Part shown: piece by piece, positions 46,600 through 54,657 of the stretch
Layout of the letters: each line of letters opens with the position of its first letter
How positions within the stretch are numbered: position 1 is the stretch's first letter
DNA from: Bacteroides fragilis NCTC 9343
GTDB taxonomy: Bacteria; Bacteroidota; Bacteroidia; Bacteroidales; Bacteroidaceae
DNA: 64,000 bases
Assembly: GCF_000025985.1 (NCBI RefSeq)
Contig: NC_003228.3
Coordinates: 248,001 to 312,000 of the forward strand
Direction: 5' to 3'
Notes under the pieces: generated by a model
Seen by the model: only the letters and a program-made list of their open reading frames with translations
What the model was told of the DNA's origin: nothing
Databases searched by the model: none
Translations under genes and position numbers: made by a program

Positions 46600-46785
46600 T
46601 TCGTTTTGCTTATTTGGCAGGACTTATATTCAGTAAGCACGTTGATGCAGATGTTCGATGTTATATTGTCTCCGGATTCTCCTGTGAAAGAAAAATATAG
46701 AGCAGGGTTTGATTCTTTGAGAGAGGTCATTAATCAAGATAGTAATCCTGTGTTATTGAAGTATCGTTTAAAAAATGCCGGATAA
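46600..46785 (+). pseudogene. Remnant of a 6-bladed beta-propeller gene, 3' end only
   Basis: After an in-frame stop, 61 codons read ...LIWQDLYSVSTL and MQMFDVILSPDSPVKEKY, ending SNPVLLKYRLKNAG. The final NPVLLKYRLK resembles the C-terminus of Bacteroides 6-bladed beta-propeller lipoproteins. No start, signal peptide or upstream part is present. I read it as a decayed gene tail; the resemblance is from memory and is moderate. Confidence 0.4.
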
Positions 46786-46822
46786 TAAAAAGAGCAGAAA
46801 GGGAATCACTCTCTTTCTGCTC
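46784..46822 (-). terminator. Terminator of the ECF sigma gene at 46884
   Basis: Arms gagcagaaaggga and tctctttctgctc (one G-U pair) enclose loop atcac. On the minus strand the stem is followed by UUUUUAUUAU. It lies 62 bp after the sigma gene stop. Confidence 0.85.
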
Positions 46823-46883
46823 CTTGATACACAACTAAAAATCTGCACTAAAATGATTTATAGAAATCGACAATGCATGTGGC

Positions 46884-47390
46884 CTATTGTCTAAAGTCTT
46901 TCAGTTCTTCCTGTAAACGCTGGCGGGTGAAAAAGATACGGCTCTTTACTGTCCCGAGCGGCAAGTCCAGTTTCTCAGCTATTTCACGGTATTTGAATCC
47001 GGAAACGTGCATAGAGAAAGGCACTTTATATTCTTTGGGTAATGAATTGACGATGCGGTGCATCTCTTTTAAGTCGTAACGACTTTCGGTACTGTCGAGT
47101 CCTGATTCTTGCGGAAGACTCAGATGATAAAGATTATCGGTCTGATCTACAAAAGTCTGATCGCGTACTACTTTGCGATAATTATTGATGAAGATGTTGC
47201 GCATGATGGTGTACATCCATCCTTTAAAGTTAGTGTCGGGAGTATATTTATCTTCGTTATCTAACGCTTTAAGAGAGGTTTCCTGCAACAAATCGTTTGC
47301 TTCTTCACGGTCGGTTGTTAGTTTGTATGCAAAGCGAAGTAGCTCTTCCTGAACTCCAATTAAATCTTTTCTGAAGCTTAAACTTTTCAT
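46884..47390 (-). CDS. ECF-type RNA polymerase sigma factor without adjacent anti-sigma gene
   Basis: 168 residues from the ATG at 47390 (MKSLSFRKDLIGVQEELLRFAY); the upstream frame adds 16 residues unlike the family. Region 2 is FAYKLTTDREEANDLLQETSL followed by FKGWMYTIMRNIFINNYRK. Region 4 is LPKEYKVPFSMHVSGFKYREI, then LDLPLGTVKSRIFFTRQRL. No FecR or other anti-sigma gene adjoins it, unlike the factor at 7275. It is single, with its own terminator. It could be a stress-type ECF; its target is unknown. Confidence 0.92.
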   Translation of the reverse strand: MKSLSFRKDLIGVQEELLRFAYKLTTDREEANDLLQETSLKALDNEDKYTPDTNFKGWMYTIMRNIFINNYRKVVRDQTFVDQTDNLYHLSLPQESGLDSTESRYDLKEMHRIVNSLPKEYKVPFSMHVSGFKYREIAEKLDLPLGTVKSRIFFTRQRLQEELKDFRQ

Positions 47391-47505
47391 AACGTTGCTT
47401 TTTAAATTGTGAATATTCGTTGTTTTTCGATGATGCAAGTTTACGGCATTTTTTAGACAGTGACGGGGGAAAATTAAGCTTTAAACAGGGTAAAAACTGT
47501 CAAAT

Positions 47506-47547
47506 GATAGATTTTGGGTGTATTTTGATAGTTTTTGGGTGTTTTTG
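47506..47547 (+). repeat. 21-bp tandem direct repeat upstream of the TonB/His-rich operon
   Basis: Two adjacent 21-bp units begin gatag at 47506 and 47527 and share ttttgggtgt; 18 of 21 positions agree. Twenty-one bp is two DNA turns, so two proteins would sit on the same face. It lies 16 bp before the -7 box at 47563, in activator or repressor position for the metal-type operon. Confidence 0.65.
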
Positions 47548-47562
47548 GGACGCTGGGTTTTC

Positions 47563-47570
47563 TATCTTTG
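47563..47570 (+). promoter_or_regulatory. -7 element of the TonB/His-rich operon
   Basis: TATCTTTG is a perfect -7 match, 17 bp before the start codon at 47588. TTTG copies upstream are at 15 and 25 bp instead of about 20, so the promoter may need an activator. Confidence 0.55.
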
Positions 47571-47587
47571 CGTCGGTTTAAATATGA

Positions 47588-47929
47588 ATGGGTGTGAAGA
47601 GAAATACTAGACATAGGATTTGGCTTGCATGGATGTTACTGATGACATTTATGCCCTTGTCTGTCGTGAAGGTTTTTCATAATCATTCCGAAGAAACTTC
47701 GATAACCTGTACAGACGCACATTCCGGAAAGTCCCATCACACATGTGAGACTTGTCCCATCTGTCAGTTTATGCTTTCTCCATTTATTGAAACCCCTTCT
47801 ACTCTTCTGACTTATACGCCCCTTTACGTAAAATGGGAGAGTGGAACTTTTCAGGATAAAAAGCTTTCTATCGCTTTCTATCCGCATTATCTTCGCGGAC
47901 CTCCTCCTGTTTTTTATCATATCGTTTAA
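47588..47929 (+). CDS. Small exported His/Cys-rich protein
   Basis: 113 residues. A signal or anchor (WLAWMLLMTFMPLSVV, about 12-27) is followed by a metal-ligand-rich stretch: HNHSEETS, then CTDAHSGKSHHTCETCPICQF with a CxxC and several His. The second half is a hydrophobic/aromatic tail (LRGPPPVFYHIV). I recognise no named family. It is the first gene of an operon with a TonB receptor 74 bp downstream and a lipoprotein with a poly-His tail. The His/Cys content in two of the three proteins points to a transition metal, Zn2+ or Cu most likely. Confidence 0.75.
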   Translation: MGVKRNTRHRIWLAWMLLMTFMPLSVVKVFHNHSEETSITCTDAHSGKSHHTCETCPICQFMLSPFIETPSTLLTYTPLYVKWESGTFQDKKLSIAFYPHYLRGPPPVFYHIV

Positions 47930-48003
47930 ATTGCGAAGGCAGACTGGATTTAATTTACCGTTTGTCTTCTTACTCTGTTTTATTTAACTAAGACGATTTA
48001 AGT

Positions 48004-50163
48004 ATGCGTATCGGATTTTTTTCGGGTATGCTGGGAGGGTTATGTTTAATCTCTACCTTGCATGCTCAAGAGCCCGATTCACTGAAAGCCGTGTCCTTAT
48101 CTGAAGTGGTGGTGACGGAGAGTTATCAGCATCTGAAGAATAAGAACTCCACATGGCATATGGAGGTGGTAGGGAAAGAGTTTCTGCGTGAACACTTCAC
48201 AGGGAACTTGATACAAACTCTTGGAACACTTCCGGGAGTACATTCCATGGATATCGGTTCGGGCTTTTCTAAACCTATGATTCGCGGAATGGGATTCAAC
48301 CGGATTTCGGTTGTAGAAAATGGGATTAAGCAGGAGGGACAACAATGGGGAGCCGATCATGGACTCGAGCTGGATGCATTTAATGCCGGTCAGGTAAGTA
48401 TTCGCAAAGGTCCTGCTTCCTTATTGTATGGTAGTGATGCAATGGGAGGGGCTATTGAACTTGTTCCATTACCATTGCCTGCGGGTAACCGGTTATTCGG
48501 TGAAGCGAGCTTGTTGGGGAAATCCGTCAACGGTACATTGGGAGGTTCACTGATGCTTGGGATCAAAAAAGATGCCTGGTATACCTGGGCAAGGTATTCG
48601 GAACAACACTTTGGGGATTATCGTATTCCGACGGATACTATTGTCTACCTCACCCAACGTATGCCTGTTTATCACCGAAGGCTTAAAAATACAGCCGGTT
48701 TTGAGAGAGATGTCAGTTGGGCTGCCGGATTTAGAAAAGAACGGTATGTCTCTTCTTATTGGGTGAGTAATGTTTTTCAGAAAACAGGGTTCTTTCCCGG
48801 TGCACATGGCATTCCCGATGTGTCGCGTTTGCAGGATGACGGGGACAGCCGTAACATAGAACTTCCGTACAGCCAGGTGAATCACTTGAAAGTTTCTACC
48901 CGGCAGAGCCTTTTGTACGATAAATGGGCGCTGACGTGGGATATTGGCTTTCAGAAGAATCATCGCGAGGAGTGGAGCCGGTTTCATACTCATTATGATG
49001 CTCAGCCTGTACCGGACAAAGATCCGGATAAGGAACTGGCTTTTACGTTGAACACTTATAGTTCTGCTGTTAAGCTGAAGTTGTTTGCTTCTGCCGTATG
49101 GCAACACACGGCAGGATGGGATGTACAATATCAGAGGAATACGATTGCCGGTTATTCATTTCTTTTGCCTGCTTACCGGAGATTTACCACAGGGGCTTTC
49201 TGGATGACCACTTATCGTCCGGGACCCACTCTGTCCTTCAGTGGAGGACTTCGCTATGATTACGGAAAGATAGATGCATCCGCTTATACCGATCCTTACT
49301 TGGCAATATATCTGCGGGAGCAGGGTTATGGTGATGAATTTATCCGGAAGTATGAATGGCGTAGTTACCCCGTTCGTCGCCATTTTGGCGATTATTCCGG
49401 TTCACTGGGGTTGGTATGGAGTCCTTCCGGAGGTCATCTTCTTCAGGTAAATGTCGGCCATAGCTTCCGGTTGCCGGGAGCCAATGAATTGGCATCGAAC
49501 GGAGTTCATCACGGCACTTTCCGGCATGAACAGGGAGATGCAGCGCTTGCTTCCGAACGCGGTTGGCAGTTTGATGTTTCATATACCTATGAAAATGGGC
49601 CGTTGTCGGTAAGTTTGTCACCATTTGTCAGCTGGTTCAGCAATTATATTTTTCTTCGGCCTACCGGAGAATGGTCGATACTGCCCCATGCCGGACAGAT
49701 TTACCGGTACACCGGTGCGGAAGCCCTGTTTGCGGGCGGTGAGGCTGCAGTGGGCATTGACTTCCTCCGACACTTTAACTATCGTGTCAGTGGAGAATAT
49801 GTCTATACTTATAATTGCGATGAACATATTCCTCTAAGTTTCTCGCCTCCTGCTTCACTCCGCAATACACTGACGTGGCGATATAAAGAGTTCAGCATTT
49901 ATGGTGAGGTACAGCATATTGCCGCACAACACCGGGTGGCACGAAATGAAGATCCCACTCCCGGAGCGCAGCTGTTGAATGCCGGAGTATCTGCCAACCT
50001 CCGGATAGGGGATATATGGGTCGAGGTGACTTTATCAGCCCGGAATTTATCCGGTGCCAAATACTTTAATCATCTTAGTTTTTACCGGAAAGTAGAAATC
50101 CCCGAACCGGGACGGAACTTTCAGATTTTAATTAAAGTACCATTTAAAAGTTTATTAAAATGA
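48004..50163 (+). CDS. TonB-dependent outer-membrane receptor, probably for a metal
   Basis: 719 residues, much shorter than SusC proteins and without their N-terminal beta domain. Signal peptide to LHAQ, TonB-box-like region VSLSEVVVTESYQ, plug with KPMIRGMGFNRISVVENGIKQ and VSIRKGPASLLYGSDAMGGAIEL, then a 22-strand-type barrel ending RNFQILIKVPFKSLLK. Size and plug resemble receptors for metal complexes or small ligands (the ZnuD/CirA class). The stop overlaps the downstream lipoprotein start by 4 bp. Ligand identity is inferred from the His-rich neighbours. Confidence 0.9.
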   Translation: MRIGFFSGMLGGLCLISTLHAQEPDSLKAVSLSEVVVTESYQHLKNKNSTWHMEVVGKEFLREHFTGNLIQTLGTLPGVHSMDIGSGFSKPMIRGMGFNRISVVENGIKQEGQQWGADHGLELDAFNAGQVSIRKGPASLLYGSDAMGGAIELVPLPLPAGNRLFGEASLLGKSVNGTLGGSLMLGIKKDAWYTWARYSEQHFGDYRIPTDTIVYLTQRMPVYHRRLKNTAGFERDVSWAAGFRKERYVSSYWVSNVFQKTGFFPGAHGIPDVSRLQDDGDSRNIELPYSQVNHLKVSTRQSLLYDKWALTWDIGFQKNHREEWSRFHTHYDAQPVPDKDPDKELAFTLNTYSSAVKLKLFASAVWQHTAGWDVQYQRNTIAGYSFLLPAYRRFTTGAFWMTTYRPGPTLSFSGGLRYDYGKIDASAYTDPYLAIYLREQGYGDEFIRKYEWRSYPVRRHFGDYSGSLGLVWSPSGGHLLQVNVGHSFRLPGANELASNGVHHGTFRHEQGDAALASERGWQFDVSYTYENGPLSVSLSPFVSWFSNYIFLRPTGEWSILPHAGQIYRYTGAEALFAGGEAAVGIDFLRHFNYRVSGEYVYTYNCDEHIPLSFSPPASLRNTLTWRYKEFSIYGEVQHIAAQHRVARNEDPTPGAQLLNAGVSANLRIGDIWVEVTLSARNLSGAKYFNHLSFYRKVEIPEPGRNFQILIKVPFKSLLK

Positions 50164-50663
50164 AAACAAAAAATTATTTGTCAATAATCAGTATCTTATT
50201 TTTTTCTTTTCTGTTCGTGTCATGCTCTAAAGAAGACGAAGGTGATACGATAAAACCCGTCATTGATCTGCTGGAACCTGAAGAAGGCGCTATATTAAGG
50301 ATCGGAAGTTCTCATGGAGTACATTTTGAGATGAATCTTCACGATAATGAAGCGATTGCTTCCTATAAGATTAATATTCACAACAACTTTGACGGTCATT
50401 CGCATACCAGGGCATCGGAAGCAGGAATAACCAAGCCTTTTACATTTGAAAGGACCTATACGGATAAGGCCGGACAGAAAGATGCATACGTACATAACCA
50501 TGATATTAAAATACCGGCTGACGCCACTCCGGGAAACTATCACCTGATGGTTTACTGTTTAGATCAGTCGGGCAATGAAACTTATGTAGTACGTAATATT
50601 GTGTTAAGCGTGGAAGGAGGTGAAGAGGGAGAACATCACCATGATGAACATCACCATGATTAA
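50160..50663 (+). CDS. DUF4625 lipoprotein with His-rich C-terminus
   Basis: 167 residues. Lipobox LFVSC (Cys21). The mature domain has an immunoglobulin-like pattern (IDLLEPEEGAILRIGSS, IASYKINIHNNFDGHSH, TPGNYHLMVYCLDQSGNETY), recognised as DUF4625. The tail GEHHHDEHHHD and internal pairs such as HNNFDGHSH and YVHNHD would bind divalent metal. With the receptor before it, it probably collects metal at the cell surface. Overlaps the receptor gene by 4 bp, and a hairpin follows. Confidence 0.85.
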   Translation: MKTKNYLSIISILFFSFLFVSCSKEDEGDTIKPVIDLLEPEEGAILRIGSSHGVHFEMNLHDNEAIASYKINIHNNFDGHSHTRASEAGITKPFTFERTYTDKAGQKDAYVHNHDIKIPADATPGNYHLMVYCLDQSGNETYVVRNIVLSVEGGEEGEHHHDEHHHD

Positions 50664-50692
50664 ATAGAATACCTGAGCCTGAATATGAGTGG

Positions 50693-50750
50693 GGCCATAC
50701 CGACGGATGAGGAGTTAGAAAATCCCGTCCCCAGGTATGGTCTTCTTTTG
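50693..50750 (+). terminator. Terminator of the TonB/His-rich operon
   Basis: Outer stem ggccatacc / ggtatggtc (nine pairs, one G-U) closes about 50 nt that can pair further inside, followed by TTCTTTTG. It is 30 bp after the operon's last stop. Confidence 0.55.
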
Positions 50751-50872
50751 TGTGTCGTTCTTTATTGCTTGATAATTAGCCTTCTCACCTCTCTTTTTTC
50801 ATCCTCTTTTTCTGATAAACGACCTCTTTTACCCTTTTTTGATGGGACAAAATCTGTATTTTCTACCGATTT

Positions 50873-50905
50873 ATTGCGATTAATAAAAAAGAACAGTTAA
50901 TTTTG
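50873..50905 (+). promoter_or_regulatory. Promoter of glsA-glsB
   Basis: ATTG, a 21-bp spacer and TAATTTTG (perfect -7), ending 24 bp before the glsA start. Confidence 0.65.
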
Positions 50906-50928
50906 CGCAATCATTTCATCTAAAAAGA

Positions 50929-51747
50929 ATGGCTGACGACTCTTTATTTTTAATAGATATTGATAAGATACTTCAGACGAAAGCTCCGAAGCACTACAAG
51001 TACATACCAAAGTTTGTCGTCTCCTATCTGAAGAGAATTGTACATCAGGAAGAATTAAATGTTTTTCTGCGCGATTCGAAAGATAAAGTGGGAGTCGATT
51101 TTCTGGGGGCTTGTCTTGAGTTTCTGGATGCAAAGTTGGAGGTGAAAGGTCTGGAAAATATTCCGAAAGACGGTTTATATACGTTCGTGTCCAATCATCC
51201 GCTGGGAGGACAGGACGGTGTTTCTCTCGGATATATTTTGGGACGTCATTTCGATGGGAAGGTGAAGTATCTGGTGAATGATTTGCTGATGAACCTTCAT
51301 GGCTTGGCACCGTTGTGCATTCCTATTAATAAAACAGGCAAACAGGCAAAAGATTTTCCTAAGATGGTAGAAGCCGGATTCAAGTCGGACGATCAACTGA
51401 TAATGTTTCCCGCTGGACTTTGTTCCCGGCGGCAGAACGGAGTGATTCGCGATCTTGACTGGAAGAAAACATTTATCGTAAAAAGTGTTCAGTTTCAGCG
51501 CGGTGTGATTCCTGTCCATTTTGAAGGGCGTAACTCTGATTTCTTTTATAATTTGGCTAATTTATGCAAGGCACTGGGGATTAAGTTTAATATTGCTATG
51601 CTTTACCTGGCGGACGAGATGCTGAAAAATCGCCATAAAACATTCACCGTCACTTTCGGAAAACCCATTCCGTGGCAAACATTCGATAAGTCGAAAACTC
51701 CGGCAGAGTGGGCACAATATGTGAAAGATATCGTGTATAAACTGTAA
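50929..51747 (+). CDS. glsA: O-acyltransferase of glycine lipid synthesis (PlsC-like)
   Basis: 272 residues, 1-acylglycerol-phosphate-acyltransferase fold. In the glycine lipid pathway of Bacteroides, GlsB makes N-acyl (3-hydroxyacyl) glycine and GlsA adds the second acyl chain to its hydroxyl. Motif 1 is FVSNHPLGGQDG, where His and Asp are separated by five residues instead of the usual four; block 3 is LIMFPAGLCSRRQNG. No membrane segment is evident. The pairing with a GNAT-type gene 30 bp downstream matches the known glsA/glsB arrangement, which is why I use the names. Confidence 0.85.
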   Translation: MADDSLFLIDIDKILQTKAPKHYKYIPKFVVSYLKRIVHQEELNVFLRDSKDKVGVDFLGACLEFLDAKLEVKGLENIPKDGLYTFVSNHPLGGQDGVSLGYILGRHFDGKVKYLVNDLLMNLHGLAPLCIPINKTGKQAKDFPKMVEAGFKSDDQLIMFPAGLCSRRQNGVIRDLDWKKTFIVKSVQFQRGVIPVHFEGRNSDFFYNLANLCKALGIKFNIAMLYLADEMLKNRHKTFTVTFGKPIPWQTFDKSKTPAEWAQYVKDIVYKL

Positions 51748-51777
51748 CAGATTAAGGAACAACTACTAACAAAGTAT

Positions 51778-52791
51778 ATGGAAGAAGTTATTGAACCGGT
51801 AAGCAAGGAGCTGATTATAGCTGAGTTGACTGAAGACAAGCGATTGCGTATGACCAATAAGAGTAATAATCAGATATACATTATTACTTATCAGGACTCT
51901 CCTAATATTATGCGGGAGATCGGGCGTCTGCGTGAGATTGCCTTTCGGGCTGCAGGAGGCGGTACGGGGCTGTCAATGGATATCGATGAGTATGATACGA
52001 TGGAGAATCCGTATAAACAATTGATTGTATGGAATCCTGAGGCAGAAGAAATTTTAGGAGGCTATCGGTATATTCTGGGGACGGATGTGCGTTTTGACGA
52101 GCATGGTGCTCCGGTTCTTGCTACTTCGCACATGTTCAATTTTTCGGATAGATTTGTGAAGGAATTCCTGCCTACCACTATTGAACTCGGGCGTTCGTTC
52201 GTTACATTGGAATATCAGTCAACCCGTGCCGGGAGCAAGGGGCTATTTGCTTTGGATAATCTGTGGGACGGATTGGGGGCATTGACGGTTGTGATGCCAA
52301 ATGTAAAATATTTCTTTGGTAAAGTAACGATGTATCCCAGTTACCACCGTCAGGGAAGAGACATGATCCTTTACTTCCTGAAGAAGCATTTTGGAGATAA
52401 AGACGGACTTATCACTCCGATGAAACCGCTGGAAATGGAGACGGATGAGGCTGAACTGGCAAGGATTTTCTGCAAAGATTCATTTAAGGATGACTACCGG
52501 ATACTTAACGGTGAGATCCGTAAACTCGGTTTTAATATTCCACCGTTAGTGAATGCTTATATGAGTCTCAGTCCGACCATGCGTATGTTTGGTACGGCTA
52601 TCAATTACGGTTTTGGAGATGTAGAAGAGACCGGTATCCTGATTGCCGTTGACGAAATCCTTGAAGAGAAACGGATGCGTCATATCGAATCGTTCGTGAA
52701 AAACGATCCGGAAGATTGCCAGATAACTTCCGGGGTGAATAAGGTTTTCACACCGAAAGTCGTTACACCGCAGGAAGACTGTTCCCGTTGA
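51778..52791 (+). CDS. glsB: N-acyltransferase of glycine lipid synthesis (GNAT-like)
   Basis: 337 residues of the hemolysin/OlsB-like GNAT group that moves a 3-hydroxyacyl chain from acyl carrier protein to an amino acid, glycine here. Recognisable blocks are REIGRLREIAFRAAGGGTG, YKQLIVWNPEAEEILGGYRYI, TIELGRSFVTLEYQ, GLFALDNLWDGLGAL and MYPSYHRQGRDMILYF. The C-terminal 29 bp overlap the end of convergent dgt, so there is no intergenic terminator. The glycine specificity is by analogy with characterised Bacteroides enzymes. Confidence 0.85.
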   Translation: MEEVIEPVSKELIIAELTEDKRLRMTNKSNNQIYIITYQDSPNIMREIGRLREIAFRAAGGGTGLSMDIDEYDTMENPYKQLIVWNPEAEEILGGYRYILGTDVRFDEHGAPVLATSHMFNFSDRFVKEFLPTTIELGRSFVTLEYQSTRAGSKGLFALDNLWDGLGALTVVMPNVKYFFGKVTMYPSYHRQGRDMILYFLKKHFGDKDGLITPMKPLEMETDEAELARIFCKDSFKDDYRILNGEIRKLGFNIPPLVNAYMSLSPTMRMFGTAINYGFGDVEETGILIAVDEILEEKRMRHIESFVKNDPEDCQITSGVNKVFTPKVVTPQEDCSR

Positions 52792-54091
52792 TTTTGCGAT
52801 AAAGATCCAGGGCAAAGACATCGGTCATGCCCGAAATATAATCGAGCACCGCCTGTACTCTCTCGTAGAGTGCAGGCGCTTTTATATTATATTGTCCCGA
52901 TACGCGGTTAATGAGCAGCTGTGAGTAAGCCTTCTCCGGCGAAGTGACGGCATCGATCATCAATTCAAGGAGTGTATTGATAACCCTGAACCCCGCCAGC
53001 TCAATGTCCAATACATCCCGTGAACGGTAAATCTTGCTGAAAGATACCTCCGAACAATGCTTGTATGCTTTTCCCGGACGTTCTGATATATGCTTGATCA
53101 GAGCCCCTTCAAAAGTTCCTGAAAGTATTTCGGTTTCGTTATTTAAAAATACCTGAGTGCACTCCTTTATCAACAACCCGATAACTGATGAGCGGAGGTA
53201 AGCGATCTGTTCGTTCGTGTCTTTGACAATATCGAACGTTTTTCGGATATGTGTCTGGCGTTCATCTGCGAAATAAGCTAACAACAGTTCTTTGGTTTCT
53301 TCTGTAGTGAGGATTTTCAATTTATGGGCATCCTCGATATCCATCATCTGGTAACAGATGTCATCGGCAGCTTCTACCAGATAGACCAACGGGTGGCGTG
53401 CGTATTTTAAAGGACGGTCGCTGAGCTGAATAAGACCCAGTTCCGTTGCGATACGGCGAAATCCCTCTTCTTCGGTGGTGAAGAATCCGAATTTGGACTT
53501 ATTTCCTGCGAGGCTTGATGAAAAAGGATATTTTACGATAGAGGCCAAGGTTGAATAAGTCAGGACAAATCCACCTTTCCGACGTCCTTCGAATTGGTGT
53601 GTCAACAATCGGAATGCATTTGCGTTCCCCTCAAAATGTGTCAAATCATTCCATTCCATCGGTGAGAGCTTCTCTTGGAGCTGAGCTCCTTTTCCTTCTG
53701 AAAAGAAGGTAGAAATGGCCTTTTCACCGGAGTGACCGAAAGGAGGGTTACCCAGGTCGTGCGCTAGACAGGCGGCAGAGACGATGGAACCGATCTCGGG
53801 CAGGAAAGAGTCTTGCAGTTCGGGCTGTCGGGCGAGGATCGCTTTCGATACATCGTTGCCTAACGAACGTCCTACACAAGATACTTCAAGGCTATGTGTC
53901 AGTCGGTTGTGAACAAAAATACTGCCCGGAAGGGGAAAAACCTGGGTTTTATTCTGAAGCCTTCTGAAAGGGGCGGAGAAGACAAGACGGTCATAGTCCC
54001 GCTGAAACTCCGAACGGTTTTCCTGACGCTCTTCGTGAAACTCTTCCATGCCGAAACGCTTAGCTGAAATCAATCTTTTCCAGTCCATCAT
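52763..54091 (-). CDS. dgt: Deoxyguanosinetriphosphate triphosphohydrolase-like HD protein
   Basis: About 442 residues. HD-superfamily metal enzyme converting dGTP (or other dNTP) to deoxynucleoside and tripolyphosphate. Hallmarks: FSAPFRRLQNKTQVFPL, RLTHSLEVSCVGRSLG, the His-Asp pair in ACLAHDLGNPPFGHSGE, and LVYLVEAADDICYQMMDIED. I start at the ATG at 54091 (or 54088); the frame continues nine codons upstream to within a few bases of the predicted transcript start. Divergent from dut, so two dNTP-pool genes share one 75-100 bp control region. Confidence 0.92.
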   Translation of the reverse strand: MMDWKRLISAKRFGMEEFHEERQENRSEFQRDYDRLVFSAPFRRLQNKTQVFPLPGSIFVHNRLTHSLEVSCVGRSLGNDVSKAILARQPELQDSFLPEIGSIVSAACLAHDLGNPPFGHSGEKAISTFFSEGKGAQLQEKLSPMEWNDLTHFEGNANAFRLLTHQFEGRRKGGFVLTYSTLASIVKYPFSSSLAGNKSKFGFFTTEEEGFRRIATELGLIQLSDRPLKYARHPLVYLVEAADDICYQMMDIEDAHKLKILTTEETKELLLAYFADERQTHIRKTFDIVKDTNEQIAYLRSSVIGLLIKECTQVFLNNETEILSGTFEGALIKHISERPGKAYKHCSEVSFSKIYRSRDVLDIELAGFRVINTLLELMIDAVTSPEKAYSQLLINRVSGQYNIKAPALYERVQAVLDYISGMTDVFALDLYRKINGNSLPAV

Positions 54092-54128
54092 GATCTTTAC
54101 AATTTGGTATTTGCACATTATTTAACTG

Positions 54129-54136
54129 CAAAAGTA
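54129..54136 (-). promoter_or_regulatory. -7 element of dgt
   Basis: On the minus strand TACTTTTG is a perfect -7 match 37 bp before the ATG at 54091. A TTTG lies upstream but too close (13 bp). Confidence 0.4.
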
Positions 54137-54192
54137 TGAATTTTAGGCTCAAATTGCGTATTTTCGCCCGTTAAATAGTAAACAGACTGAAT

Positions 54193-54627
54193 ATGAACAT
54201 ACAAGTAATCAATAAATCGAAGCACCCGCTTCCCGCATACGCGACCGAACTTTCTGCAGGAATGGATATCCGCGCTAATATTTCCGAACCTATCTCTTTG
54301 GCTCCCATGCAACGATGCCTGGTTCCTACAGGACTGTTCATAGCTCTGCCACAGGGATTTGAGGCGCAAATTCGTCCTCGGAGCGGACTGGCTTTGAAGA
54401 AAGGGATTACTGTGCTGAATTCTCCCGGTACCATCGATGCAGATTACCGTGGTGAGATTTGCATCATCCTGGTAAATCTTTCGGCTGAGACGTTTGTCAT
54501 AGAAGATGGGGAGCGTATTGCACAGATGGTCATTGCGCGCCACGAACAAGCTGTATGGAAAGAAGTTGAGGTACTGGACGAAACGGAACGTGGCGCGGGT
54601 GGTTTCGGACATACCGGAAGAGGATAG
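54193..54627 (+). CDS. dut: dUTP diphosphatase (dUTPase)
   Basis: Trimeric enzyme of 144 residues that hydrolyses dUTP to dUMP and pyrophosphate, keeping uracil out of DNA. All five motifs are present: [50 protein letters not shown] and the mobile C-terminal arm [12 protein letters not shown]. It is the first gene of a four-gene run on the plus strand; the next three are cell-envelope genes. Confidence 0.97.
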
Positions 54628-54657
54628 ATGTTCGGTCGAATCAATAATTGTAGTAAA

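Noticed and set aside
50685..50900. 71-codon plus-strand frame after the TonB operon
   Set aside because: Its start overlaps the terminator hairpin and its end overlaps the glsA promoter. The hydrophobic stretch comes from T-rich intergenic DNA.
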